A stretch of DNA of 64,000 nucleotides from Rhodoferax sp. (GTDB lineage Bacteria > Pseudomonadota > Gammaproteobacteria > Burkholderiales > Burkholderiaceae_C), in the NCBI GenBank assembly GCA_029866205.1, contig JARWZT010000020.1, positions 19,704 to 83,703 on the forward strand. Direction: 5' to 3'. The position numbers and the translations under genes are program-made. Below the pieces are notes generated by a model, which worked only from the letters and a program-made list of their open reading frames with translations, had not been told where the DNA came from and did not search any database. Below, one piece after another: positions 18,121-26,891 of this stretch; positions within the stretch are counted from its first letter, which is position 1; every line of letters starts with the position of its first letter.

Positions 18121-18271
18121 GGCCCAAAATGCGGCTGAGACCTGAATTTTTTTCATCCCGTCCAGGCCGGCCTTCCCCGAACACAAAGCTAAGCTCATCG
18201 CTTCGGCTGTGCCTCGGCGAAAACGCCAAATAAATCAAATTAATTACTTTTCTAACCGGAGCGAGCCTTCC

Positions 18272-19777
18272 ATGTCCACACTTCCCACCATCGGCCACCT
18301 CATTGGCGGTCAACTGACCCAAGGCGGGACCCGCCACGCCGACGTTTTCAACCCCGCCACCGGCCAGGTCGAGAAAAAGCTGCTGCTGGCCGACAAGCTC
18401 ACCGTCGAACAAGCCATTGCCAACGCCCAGGCGGCCTATCCTGCCTGGCGCAACACGCCCCCGCTCAAGCGCGCCCGCGTCATGAGCAACCTCAAGGTCT
18501 TGCTCGAAGCCCATGCCGATGAGCTTTGCGCTTTGGTGACCGCCGAGCACGGCAAGGTGCTCGCCGATGCCATGGGCGAGTTGCAGCGGGGCATTGAAAA
18601 CGTGGAGTACGCGTCCTACGCGCCTGAGTTGCTCAAGGGCGAGCACAGCAAAAACGTGGGTCCTGCCATTGATTCCTGGAGCGAATTCCAGGCTCTGGGT
18701 GTGACCGCCGGCATTACGCCGTTTAATTTTCCGATCATGGTGCCCCTGTGGATGTGGCCCATGGCGGTGGCCTGCGGCAACACTTTTGTGCTTAAGCCTT
18801 CCGAGCGTGACCCCAGCAGCACCTTGCGCGTGGCCGAACTGGCGTTGCAAGCCGGTTTGCCACCGGGCGTGCTCAACGTGGTCAACGGCGACAAGGAGGC
18901 GGTGGACACGCTGCTCACCGACCCCCGCGTCAAAGCCATCAGCTTCGTCGGATCCACCCCCATTGCGGAATACATCTACTCGGTGGGCTGCGCCCATGGC
19001 AAACGGGTGCAAGCCTTGGGCGGCGCCAAGAACCATGCGGTGGTCATGCCAGACGCCGACGTGCCCAATGCGGTGAACGCCCTGATGGGTGCGGCCTACG
19101 GCTCCTGCGGCGAGCGCTGCATGGCCATTCCCTTGGTCGTGGCGGTAGGCGACGCTACCGCCGATGCTGTGATTGCCGGCCTGAAAGTCGAAATCGCCAA
19201 GATGCAAGTCGGCCCCGGTACTGCGGCTGGCATGGACATGGGACCGCTGGTGACCAAGCCCCATTTCGAGAAAGTCAAAGCCTACGTGGATCAAGGCGTG
19301 GCGGAAGGCGCCACTTTGGTGGTGGACGGCCGCAATGTGCGTGTGCCAGGTCATGAGGCGGGCTATTTCCTGGGTGCTTGCCTGTTTGACAATGTCAAGC
19401 CCGGCATGAAAATTTACCAGGAAGAGATCTTTGGCCCGGTGCTTGGCGTGGTGCGCGTCAAGACCTTGCAGGAGGCGATGGACCTGATTGATGCCCATGA
19501 ATATGGCAACGGAACCTGCATCTTCACCCGCGACGGTGAGGCGGCGCGCTACTTTACCGACAATATTCTGGTCGGCATGGTGGGTGTCAATGTGCCCTTG
19601 CCCGTGCCGGTGGCGTACCACTCCTTTGGCGGTTGGAAGCGCAGCCTGTTTGGTGATCTGCATGCGTATGGCCCCGATGCCGCGCGTTTTTATACCAAGC
19701 GCAAGACCATTACCCAGCGCTGGCCGTCGGCTGGCGTGCGCGAAGGCACGATGTTCAGCTTCCCCAGCAGCAAATAG
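18272..19777 (+). CDS. mmsA: CoA-acylating methylmalonate/malonate-semialdehyde dehydrogenase
   Basis: A 501-residue aldehyde dehydrogenase that converts (methyl)malonate semialdehyde with CoA and NAD+ to propionyl- or acetyl-CoA plus CO2. The ALDH fold motifs are clear: GITPFNFPIMVPLWM, FVLKPSERDP, the VGSTPIAEYIY loop, LGGAKNHAVVMPDAD, the catalytic Cys in YGSCGERCMAI, and QEEIFGPVL. GERCMA is characteristic of the MMSDH (MmsA/IolA/BauC) branch. ATG 18272 is preceded by CCGGAGCG and fits the family start. Beside a beta-alanine transaminase the likely role is BauC-like; valine catabolism (MmsA) is the alternative. Confidence 0.92.
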   Translation: MSTLPTIGHLIGGQLTQGGTRHADVFNPATGQVEKKLLLADKLTVEQAIANAQAAYPAWRNTPPLKRARVMSNLKVLLEAHADELCALVTAEHGKVLADAMGELQRGIENVEYASYAPELLKGEHSKNVGPAIDSWSEFQALGVTAGITPFNFPIMVPLWMWPMAVACGNTFVLKPSERDPSSTLRVAELALQAGLPPGVLNVVNGDKEAVDTLLTDPRVKAISFVGSTPIAEYIYSVGCAHGKRVQALGGAKNHAVVMPDADVPNAVNALMGAAYGSCGERCMAIPLVVAVGDATADAVIAGLKVEIAKMQVGPGTAAGMDMGPLVTKPHFEKVKAYVDQGVAEGATLVVDGRNVRVPGHEAGYFLGACLFDNVKPGMKIYQEEIFGPVLGVVRVKTLQEAMDLIDAHEYGNGTCIFTRDGEAARYFTDNILVGMVGVNVPLPVPVAYHSFGGWKRSLFGDLHAYGPDAARFYTKRKTITQRWPSAGVREGTMFSFPSSK

Positions 19778-19953
19778 AGATAGCATACATAAGTGTTTGG
19801 ATCTTGCTTTTAAGTTAAATTCTATATTTTTATAACTTAAATCATAAAAGTAACAATAAGTGTAGACAGTCTTGCTAAAAAAAGTGGAGAATCAACACAT
19901 CGGGTAAAAAACCTGAAAATTTGAAAATATCATTTAAATCGTTGGAAAAATAT
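19778..19953. other. AT-rich gap before the winged-helix gene
   Basis: A 176-base stretch much richer in A+T than its surroundings, with runs such as TCTATATTTTTATAACTTAA. No hairpin with a T-run was found after the dehydrogenase stop. It probably carries the promoter of the following winged-helix gene, and such AT-rich patches are often targets of nucleoid proteins. No clear -35/-10 pair can be chosen by eye. Confidence 0.45.
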
Positions 19954-20319
19954 ATGACCAAGACTAAAGTAGCAAACTTATCGCAGATGTATACCAAGTA
20001 CCTGAACTTGGTCCAAGCGGTTCGCAGCCTGCCCAGTTTCCCCAGCCTGGATGCAGTCGAGTCGCGCATGCTCAATACGTTTGCTGCTGCTTGGCATGAC
20101 GAAAAGCAAATCACCGTGCTCGAAGCCATGGTGATGCTGCCGGAGATCTCCACCACCACCGCGCACCGCCGCCTCAAGATGTTGCGCAAAAAAGGCATGA
20201 TTGATTTGAATCTTGATGCCCATGACAACCGTGTAAAGTACGTGGTTCCCACTAAGGCAACGCACCAGTACTTTGCGCAGTTGGGTCAATGCATGGAGAA
20301 GGCCCAAGAAGCGGCCTGA
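19954..20319 (+). CDS. Small winged helix-turn-helix DNA-binding protein
   Basis: A 121-residue protein whose centre reads as a MarR/ArsR-like winged helix: VLEAMVMLPEIS, then STTTAHRRLKMLRKKGMIDL as recognition helix and wing entry, followed by a wing segment (DAHDNRVKYVVPT). The C-terminal helix may dimerise. I do not recognise a named family. ATG 19954, after GGAAAAA, is preferred over a TTG at 19921. It lies 82 bases before a membrane-protein gene on the same strand and may form a two-gene unit with it. The target and ligand are unknown. Confidence 0.7.
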   Translation: MTKTKVANLSQMYTKYLNLVQAVRSLPSFPSLDAVESRMLNTFAAAWHDEKQITVLEAMVMLPEISTTTAHRRLKMLRKKGMIDLNLDAHDNRVKYVVPTKATHQYFAQLGQCMEKAQEAA

Positions 20320-20401
20320 GTATTTCGCGACTCTGGGCGGCCTGCGTGCCGTGCAAGCGCTTATTTCCCTAGGTGATGGGCGTTTGAACATAGAGAGCAG
20401 T

Positions 20402-20953
20402 ATGCGTATGCGGTTGCAGAGTACGGCTCTGATAGTGGGGCTGACGGCGCTTTCATATGCTGCCCTGTATTTGGTCAATGAATACGTTTTTTCGGTTTTT
20501 GGCTTTTCTGCGGGCGTGAACTGGATCTTTTTGCCTAGCGGCGTGCGGCTGGTCGCTATTCTGCTGTTTGAGAAGTGGGGCGCACTCGGGGTCGTACTCG
20601 GCTCGCTGATGGTGGCCTTTCACGATGCGCTGCTGACCGACCCGGTGACGGTCGCGGTGGCTGCCTGCATCTCGGGATTGGCGCCCTTGCTGGCTCGCCA
20701 AGCCCACCTTCGTTTTTCCAATCTGGATGTCAATCTCACCGCGCTGAGCGCCCGGGGCCTGGTGCGCTTGGCCGTGACTTTTTCTGCGCTGAGTGCGGCA
20801 TTGCACCAAAGCTGGTACGTCTGGCGTGGCGTCTCAGACCATCCATTCAACAGCGTCCTTGTCATGTTCACTGGTGACATGCTGGGTGCGATGGTGGTGT
20901 TGTATGCCGCCAAAGTGATGCTGTCGCTCGGTGCCCGCGTGCGCGGGGGATAA
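20402..20953 (+). CDS. MASE1-like integral membrane protein
   Basis: A 183-residue protein that is almost all membrane segments (about five). The N-terminal half (ALYLVNEYVFSVFGFSAGVN, then WIFLPSGVRLVAILLFEKWG) resembles the MASE1 sensory membrane domain found at the N-terminus of histidine kinases and diguanylate cyclases, but here no output domain follows. ATG 20402 is preceded by GAGAG. It is placed between a small winged-helix gene and uup, 10 bases before the latter. Function unknown; a stand-alone sensor working with the winged-helix protein is speculation. Confidence 0.65.
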   Translation: MRMRLQSTALIVGLTALSYAALYLVNEYVFSVFGFSAGVNWIFLPSGVRLVAILLFEKWGALGVVLGSLMVAFHDALLTDPVTVAVAACISGLAPLLARQAHLRFSNLDVNLTALSARGLVRLAVTFSALSAALHQSWYVWRGVSDHPFNSVLVMFTGDMLGAMVVLYAAKVMLSLGARVRGG

Positions 20954-20963
20954 TCCGGTCCAC

Positions 20964-22922
20964 ATGGCACTGATTACCTTACTGGACGCCCAACTCGCTT
21001 TTGGACACGTACCCCTGCTCGACCACGCAGGCTTTTCACTCGAACCGGCAGAGCGCGTTGGCCTGATTGGGCGCAACGGCGCCGGCAAATCGTCGATGCT
21101 CAAGATCTTGGCGGGCATGGAAAAGCCCGACGATGGGACGGTGCAGGTGCAAAACAACACCCGCATCGCCTTTGTGGCCCAAGAACCCAGCCTGGACGGC
21201 AATTCAACGGTTTTTGAGTCGGTCAGCATGGGCTTGCAGCGCATTCGCCACCTGATTGAAGAGTATTCGCAAGGCCATGGCGACCTCGACGCTATGCAAA
21301 GCGAAATTGAGGCCCTGGACGGCTGGAACTGGGAACAGCGCGTCGGCGAGACCCTCCATCGCCTTCATCTGGATCCTGAGGCGAAGGTAAGCACGCTGTC
21401 TGGTGGCACCAAGAAGCGCGTAGCGCTGGCGCAGGCCCTGGTGGCCCAGCCCGAGGTACTGCTGCTGGACGAGCCGACCAACCACCTGGACCTGGACTCG
21501 ATCGAGTGGCTTGAAGGACTGCTGATCGACTTCAAGGGCAGCATCATCACCATCACCCACGACCGCTCTTTTTTGGACAACGTGGCGACCCGGATTGTTG
21601 AGCTTGACCGGGGCAAGCTCTTGTCTTACCCCGGCAACTTTGCGGCGTATTTGCTGCAAAAAGAAGAGCAATTGGCGCAAGAAGCGGTCATCAATGCACG
21701 CGCCGACAAGCTGCTGGCCCAAGAAGAAGTGTGGATCCGCAAGGGCGTGGAAGCCCGGCGCACCCGCGCCACGGCGCGCATCGTTCGCCTGGACAACCTG
21801 CGCGCCAGCCGGGAGGCGCGCCGCGAAGTGGTGGGTAGCGTCAATATGGACGTCAACAGCGGGGTGGCCAGCGGCAAGCTGGTGGCCGAACTGACCCATG
21901 TTTCCAAGCGCTTTGGCGAGCGGGAAATCGTGCGTGATTTCTCAGCCACCATCTTGCGCGGCGACAAAATTGGTTTGCTGGGGCCCAATGGCGCAGGCAA
22001 AACCACGCTGCTCAAGCTCATATTGGGCGAATACCAGCCCGATCCAGCGCCCGCCCACGCCCCCGCGCCAGAGCCTGGCCACAGCCCTTGGGGCACTGTG
22101 CGCCAGGGCGCCAACATTTCCGTGGCCTACTTTGACCAGATGCGCAACGCGCTGGACATGGACGCCACGCTGGAAGACTTCATCAGCCCAGGCAGCGAAT
22201 GGATCGAAATCGGCAACCGCCGCCAACACGTCAAAAGCTACCTCGGAGACTTTTTGTTTTCGCCCGCACGTGCCAATTCGCCGGTGCGGTCTTTGAGTGG
22301 CGGCGAGCGCAACCGGCTGCTGCTGGCGCGCCTGTTTGCGCGCCCGGCCAACGTGCTGGTGCTGGACGAGCCCACCAACGACCTGGACATCGACACGCTG
22401 GAGCTGCTGGAAGATCTGTTGCAAAACTACGACGGAACTGTGTTTTTGGTCAGCCACGACCGGACTTTTTTGGATAACGTGGTCACCAGCACCATCGCTT
22501 ATGAGGGCGATGCACGCTGGCGTGAATACGAAGGGGGCGTCAGCGACTGGCTTACGCAGAGCAAGCGTGCCAGCGACATTGCCCAGTCCAAAGGGCAAAA
22601 AGGGGCGGTGCCTTTCAACTATGGGCGTGACCAAGCTGCCAAACCGGCGGCGGCCGAAGCGGCGATTCCTGTGCCCCCTGTGGTGGCAGCAGCGCCTCTC
22701 AAGTCCCGCAAGCTGAGCTTCAAGGAGCAACGGGAGCTCGACGCTTTGCCTGAAAAAATTGCCGCGCTAGAGGCTGAGCAAAGCGAGATCAACGCCTTGT
22801 TGGCCGACGGCACGCTCTACGCCCGTGACAACCCCCGGGCCCTGCAGCTGGCAAGCCGAAACACCGCCATTGATACCGAATTGATGGCCGCCTTGGAGCG
22901 CTGGGAATTGCTCGGCGCCTGA
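20964..22922 (+). CDS. uup: ABC-F family ATPase Uup
   Basis: A 652-residue cytosolic protein with two ATP-binding cassettes and no membrane segment. Cassette 1: Walker A GRNGAGKSS (36-44), signature LSGGTKKR, Walker B LLLDEPTNHLD. Cassette 2: GPNGAGKTT, LSGGERNR, LVLDEPTNDLD. The arginine-rich linker between them and the C-terminal helical domain (about 575-652) are as in Uup, which binds DNA or ribosomes and affects transposon excision and ribosome assembly. ATG 20964 gives the standard N-terminus. It converges with the CoA-transferase gene after 51 bases. Confidence 0.94.
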   Translation: MALITLLDAQLAFGHVPLLDHAGFSLEPAERVGLIGRNGAGKSSMLKILAGMEKPDDGTVQVQNNTRIAFVAQEPSLDGNSTVFESVSMGLQRIRHLIEEYSQGHGDLDAMQSEIEALDGWNWEQRVGETLHRLHLDPEAKVSTLSGGTKKRVALAQALVAQPEVLLLDEPTNHLDLDSIEWLEGLLIDFKGSIITITHDRSFLDNVATRIVELDRGKLLSYPGNFAAYLLQKEEQLAQEAVINARADKLLAQEEVWIRKGVEARRTRATARIVRLDNLRASREARREVVGSVNMDVNSGVASGKLVAELTHVSKRFGEREIVRDFSATILRGDKIGLLGPNGAGKTTLLKLILGEYQPDPAPAHAPAPEPGHSPWGTVRQGANISVAYFDQMRNALDMDATLEDFISPGSEWIEIGNRRQHVKSYLGDFLFSPARANSPVRSLSGGERNRLLLARLFARPANVLVLDEPTNDLDIDTLELLEDLLQNYDGTVFLVSHDRTFLDNVVTSTIAYEGDARWREYEGGVSDWLTQSKRASDIAQSKGQKGAVPFNYGRDQAAKPAAAEAAIPVPPVVAAAPLKSRKLSFKEQRELDALPEKIAALEAEQSEINALLADGTLYARDNPRALQLASRNTAIDTELMAALERWELLGA

Positions 22923-22973
22923 GCTGGGCGCGGCGGGCGGCCGGCGCTACCCGAGCCGTCGCACTCGTGAAAC

Positions 22974-24221
22974 TTAGCCAACGACTCCCATCGCGCGCAA
23001 GTGGGCCAAAGCGGCGCTGTCCAGTCCCAGTTCTGACAGCACCTCATCCGTGTGCTCGCCCAGCGCTGGGGGCGCGCGATGCAGCACCGGTGGCGTGTCC
23101 AAGAGGCGCAGCGGGCTGGCAACCGAAGCGATCGACGCAATGCCGGTCTGTGCCGTAGCCGCGGCGGTCAATGGCTGTTCGACGACCAGCTGGCGGGCCT
23201 TGACCTGGGCGTCTTCAAAGGCTTGGGCGACCGTGTTGATCGGACCACAGGGTACGGCGCGGTGCTCGAGCAGCGCGATCCACTGGGCCGTGCTGCGTTT
23301 GCGGGTCTCGGCCTCAATCAGGGGCACCAGTGCGTCGCGGTGGCGCACCCGGTCGGTGTTGGTGGCAAATCGGGGGTCGTTGGCCCACTGCGCTTGTTCG
23401 GCCGCTTGGGCAAAGCGTGCGAACTGGCCGTCATTGCCCACGGCCAGCAGCATCGCACCATCGGCCGTGGCAAAGTCCTGGTAGGGCACCAGGCTCGGAT
23501 GGGTGTTGCCCTGGCGGGTGGGGCTGGCGCCGGTGTTCAGGAAACCGGCGGCCTGGTTGGCCAAGATGGCCATGCCCACGTCCAGCAGACTCATGTCGAT
23601 GTGCTGGCCCAGGCCGGTGCGGTGGCGCACCTCCAGTGCGGCCAATATGGCGCTGCAGGCATACACGCCGGCAAACAGGTCGGTCAGCGCCACACCCACG
23701 CGCTGCGGCGTTCCGCCCGGCGTGCCTTCGGCCTTGCCGGTGATGCTCATCATGCCGCTCATGGCCTGAATCATCAGGTCATAGCCGGCGCGCTCCGCAT
23801 ACGGGCCATCTTGCCCAAAGCCGGTGACCGAGCAGTAAATCAGCCGCGGATTGACCGCATGCAGGCTGGCGTAGTCCAGACCGTAGTGCGCCAGTCCGCC
23901 GACTTTGAAGTTCTCCACCAAGATGTCGCTGCCCAAAGCCATTTGCCGAATCAGGGCCTGGCCCTCCGGCTTGGCGATATCCACGGCAATGGAGCGCTTG
24001 TTGCGGTTGCAGGTGGTGAAGTAGCTGGCGTGGGCGGTGTCCTGGCCCTGCGCATCTTTCAAAAAGGGCGGGCCCCAGTGGCGGGTGTCGTCGCCGCTGA
24101 CCGGACGCTCCACTTTGACGACATCGGCACCCATGTCGGCCAGCATCTGGGTGCACCAGGGCCCTGCGAGCACGCGGGAAAGATCAAGGACTTTGAGGTG
24201 GGACAGGGCGGCTTGGGTCAT
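22974..24221 (-). CDS. CaiB/BaiF (class III) CoA-transferase, probable succinyl-CoA:glutarate CoA-transferase
   Basis: A 415-residue class III CoA-transferase. Motifs: LDLSRVLAGPWCTQMLADMG at the N-terminus, ENFKVGGL, and Asp148 in AGYDLMIQA, at the place of the catalytic aspartate of formyl-CoA transferase. Its unit-mate gcdH (glutaryl-CoA dehydrogenase) makes glutarate the likely CoA acceptor (inference from context). The frame is open far upstream, but ATG 24221 begins the conserved region and overlaps the preceding gene's stop by 4 bases. Confidence 0.86.
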   Translation of the reverse strand: MTQAALSHLKVLDLSRVLAGPWCTQMLADMGADVVKVERPVSGDDTRHWGPPFLKDAQGQDTAHASYFTTCNRNKRSIAVDIAKPEGQALIRQMALGSDILVENFKVGGLAHYGLDYASLHAVNPRLIYCSVTGFGQDGPYAERAGYDLMIQAMSGMMSITGKAEGTPGGTPQRVGVALTDLFAGVYACSAILAALEVRHRTGLGQHIDMSLLDVGMAILANQAAGFLNTGASPTRQGNTHPSLVPYQDFATADGAMLLAVGNDGQFARFAQAAEQAQWANDPRFATNTDRVRHRDALVPLIEAETRKRSTAQWIALLEHRAVPCGPINTVAQAFEDAQVKARQLVVEQPLTAAATAQTGIASIASVASPLRLLDTPPVLHRAPPALGEHTDEVLSELGLDSAALAHLRAMGVVG

Positions 24222-24613
24222 GGTTTGGTCGGGGTAGGTGCAGGGGGGGCAGACAGGCAGGCGCCCCGGCATTGCAGGTAGGCACTGTTGCATTGCTCGT
24301 CGGTTTCGCGCCGGGCGGTTTTTGCATCGTCGGCGGCGCGCTGGCGCGCCTCCAGCACATCGCGCATGTCCCGCTTGTTGTCCAGCGTAGACGGCGTGGC
24401 GAAGGCTTTGGGTTGGTCCAGCAGCAGGGCGAGCAAGCTCGCCGTGGCAAAAATGGTGGGGGCGGCATCGGCGCCGCGGCATTGCTTTTTGTCGGCCTCG
24501 CAGCTTGATGCGCAAAGGCCAGCGTCCTGCGCAAGACCCTGGGCGAGAGACACCGGAACGGCCCCGATGCAGAGCCAAAAAAATACCGCAGCAAACATCG
24601 GGGTGGGCGACAT
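24218..24613 (-). CDS. Small secreted cysteine-containing protein of unknown function
   Basis: A 131-residue protein with a likely signal peptide (hydrophobic residues about 6-22, AAVFFWLCIGAVPVSLAQ) and then a charged mature part with two cysteine groups: CASSC plus C near the start, and C-x7-C-x3-C near the end. The cysteines suggest disulfides in the periplasm. Start ATG 24613 is taken; ATG 24622 is possible. It sits between gcdH (19-base gap) and the CoA-transferase (4-base ATGA overlap), so it is co-transcribed with glutarate metabolism genes, but no function can be named. Confidence 0.65.
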   Translation of the reverse strand: MSPTPMFAAVFFWLCIGAVPVSLAQGLAQDAGLCASSCEADKKQCRGADAAPTIFATASLLALLLDQPKAFATPSTLDNKRDMRDVLEARQRAADDAKTARRETDEQCNSAYLQCRGACLSAPPAPTPTKP

Positions 24614-24632
24614 GACGCCCATTGTCACCCCC

Positions 24633-25829
24633 TTAGTTGGCAAATGCGGCGATCCCCGTCATAGCGCGGCCCAATATCAGCGCATGAATGTCGTGCGTGC
24701 CTTCGTAGGTGTTGACGACTTCGAGGTTCACCAGGTGGCGCGCCACACCAAACTCATCACTGATGCCATTGCCGCCCATCATGTCGCGGGCCATGCGTGC
24801 GATGTCCAAGGACTTTCCGCAAGAGTTGCGTTTGAGGATGGAGGTGATTTCCACCGAGGCCGTGCCCTCGTCTTTCATGCGGCCCAGCCGCAGGCAGCCT
24901 TGCAGACCCAAGGCAATCTCCGTTTGCATATCGGCCAGCTTTTTTTGGATGAGCTGGTTGGCCGCCAGGGGGCGACCGAACTGCTTGCGGTCCAGCGTGT
25001 ACTGGCGCGCGCGCATCCAGCAGTCTTCGGCCGCACCCAGCGCGCCCCAGGCAATGCCGTAACGGGCGCTGTTCAGGCAGGTGAACGGACCTTTCAAGCC
25101 TTGCACATCAGGAAACGCGTTTTCTTCGGGACAAAACACGCCGTCCATCACGATTTCACCGGTAATGCTCGCACGCAAGCCCACTTTGCTGTGGATGGCA
25201 GGAGCGCTCAAACCGGCCATGCCTTTTTCCAGAATAAAGCCGCGGATCGGGCCGACCGCGCCGCCCTCGGACACCTCTTTGGCCCAGACCACAAACACAT
25301 CGGCAATCGGGCTGTTGCTGATCCACATCTTGGAGCCGCTCAATTTGTAGCCGCCCGCCACCTTTTGGGCGCGTGTGGCCATGGAGGCAGGATCGGAGCC
25401 GTGGTCGGGTTCGGTCAGGCCAAAGCAACCAATCCATTCGCCGGTCGCGAGCTTGGGCAGGTATTTTTGGCGTTGGCCTTCGGTACCAAACTCAAATATC
25501 GGCACCATGACCAACGAGCTTTGCACGCTCATCATGGAGCGGTAGCCGCTGTCCACGCGTTCCACTTCGCGGGCAATCAAGCCGTAGCACACGTAATTGA
25601 GCGCGGGTCCGCCGTAGGTTTCGGGGATCGTGGGGCCAAGCAGGCCGAGTTCACCCATCTCGCGAAATATGGCCGGGTCGGTGGTCCCTTCCCGAAACCC
25701 CATCGTGACCCGCGGTAACAATTTGTCCTGGCAATACGCAGCAGCAGCGTCGCGCACCATGCGCTCGTCGTCCGTGAGTTGGGCGTCCAGCAAGAAAGGA
25801 TCTTGCCAATTGAATGCGGCGTGGGCCAT
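24633..25829 (-). CDS. gcdH: Glutaryl-CoA dehydrogenase (acyl-CoA dehydrogenase family)
   Basis: A 398-residue FAD enzyme oxidising and decarboxylating glutaryl-CoA to crotonyl-CoA in lysine/tryptophan and glutarate breakdown. Visible: [10 protein letters not shown] near the substrate arginine, the FAD-binding [31 protein letters not shown], and [14 protein letters not shown] with the catalytic Glu at about residue 376. Those last two stretches match the glutaryl-CoA branch rather than general acyl-CoA dehydrogenases. ATG 25829 is chosen over an upstream start at 25859. It is first in a unit with a secreted protein and a CaiB-type CoA-transferase that could supply glutaryl-CoA. Confidence 0.93.
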   Translation of the reverse strand: MAHAAFNWQDPFLLDAQLTDDERMVRDAAAAYCQDKLLPRVTMGFREGTTDPAIFREMGELGLLGPTIPETYGGPALNYVCYGLIAREVERVDSGYRSMMSVQSSLVMVPIFEFGTEGQRQKYLPKLATGEWIGCFGLTEPDHGSDPASMATRAQKVAGGYKLSGSKMWISNSPIADVFVVWAKEVSEGGAVGPIRGFILEKGMAGLSAPAIHSKVGLRASITGEIVMDGVFCPEENAFPDVQGLKGPFTCLNSARYGIAWGALGAAEDCWMRARQYTLDRKQFGRPLAANQLIQKKLADMQTEIALGLQGCLRLGRMKDEGTASVEITSILKRNSCGKSLDIARMARDMMGGNGISDEFGVARHLVNLEVVNTYEGTHDIHALILGRAMTGIAAFAN

Positions 25830-25923
25830 GGTGCGAGTCTCCAGATGGGCTTGAAACAAACCCCAATGGTAGCCCCTGCGCCGGACTTGGTTTGCAGGCG
25901 GGGTGGGTATCCTCTGACGCCCC

Positions 25924-26700
25924 TCAGCGCAAGGCGACGGGCCCGTACCAGGCTACCGCGTTGCTGCGGGTGTTGTCGCTGTCGCTCATCAGCCCGATGG
26001 CCACCAGCGCGCCGGGGGGCTCGCCAAAAGCGCGGGTGAAGTCGGCGCGGATGTCGCGTTCATAGCTGCGCCATTGCTGCAGGCCTTGCGCGCCGGACTC
26101 GACCACAATCTTGCGAATGCGGTCGGTGCGTGGGCTGTGAATGACGCTGTCAACCGGGCGTTTGTTGCACCAGACATACATCAGGGTGGCATAAGGTATT
26201 TCTTCGCCGGTCAGAAGGCGTGCCAGTTCATTGACCATGGCATCTTTTGCGGAAAATTTGCTGCGGTCGCCTTCAAAGGCCAGGATCAGGCGCACAGGCG
26301 AGTCGTCGCTGTCGCGTTGGGCCATATCGGCCTCGGCGATCAATGCGGGCACCCACCAGGAGAAATCGACCCGTCCCAATGCTTCTGGTTCCATCCGCAC
26401 CGGGGCCCGCAACATGCTGGCGGAGGACGCTGCCTTGGCGATGAGCGCGGTGCGTTGGCCTGGGCTTCTACCGGGGGCCTGTTCATCCATGCGGTAAATC
26501 GTGGGCGTTTTCCCGGGGAGTTGAACTTCCTGCCAACCGGCTTGCTGCTGGGTATTCCAGATTTTCGGGGTGGGGAGTGACGCGGACTTTGCGCTGGGTT
26601 GGGGCGTGGCACAGGCCACCAACAGGGCTGCCAGTGCGCCCGCCACAAGCAGTCCAAGCCGCCGAAGGCGCGGTGCATCGCGGTGGGTCGAGTTTTTCAT
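25924..26700 (-). CDS. DUF3047-like lipoprotein
   Basis: A 258-residue protein with a basic N-terminus, a hydrophobic stretch and a lipobox-like LLVAC at about residues 26-30, so it is probably a membrane-anchored lipoprotein. The mature part ([65 protein letters not shown]) resembles DUF3047 proteins, which have no established function. ATG 26700 gives a normal lipoprotein signal. It stands alone, 94 bases upstream of gcdH on the same strand and divergent from radA. Confidence 0.78.
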   Translation of the reverse strand: MKNSTHRDAPRLRRLGLLVAGALAALLVACATPQPSAKSASLPTPKIWNTQQQAGWQEVQLPGKTPTIYRMDEQAPGRSPGQRTALIAKAASSASMLRAPVRMEPEALGRVDFSWWVPALIAEADMAQRDSDDSPVRLILAFEGDRSKFSAKDAMVNELARLLTGEEIPYATLMYVWCNKRPVDSVIHSPRTDRIRKIVVESGAQGLQQWRSYERDIRADFTRAFGEPPGALVAIGLMSDSDNTRSNAVAWYGPVALR

Positions 26701-26891
26701 GGCCCCGAGCTTAGAGGCGGACCATGACAACCGTATTCACCAAATCCCGCAATTAAAAGACATAAAAGTTCGTTAGCTTGAAAACGCAATCACTGAAAGT
26801 AGGAAGAGAGCCCCGTTTGCCTGCTGGCTAAGCCGAATCACCTGCAGGGTTTTTCTTGGAATGTCTGTGGTTTCATACAGTAATATCGCTC

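Noticed and set aside
18092..19786. 564-codon minus-strand open frame opposite the semialdehyde dehydrogenase
   Set aside because: Pure shadow frame with low-complexity His/Gly-rich translation; the plus-strand gene is clearly a real aldehyde dehydrogenase.
24222..24578. Long N-terminal extension of the CoA-transferase
   Set aside because: Overlaps the secreted-protein gene; the conserved CaiB start is at ATG 24221.
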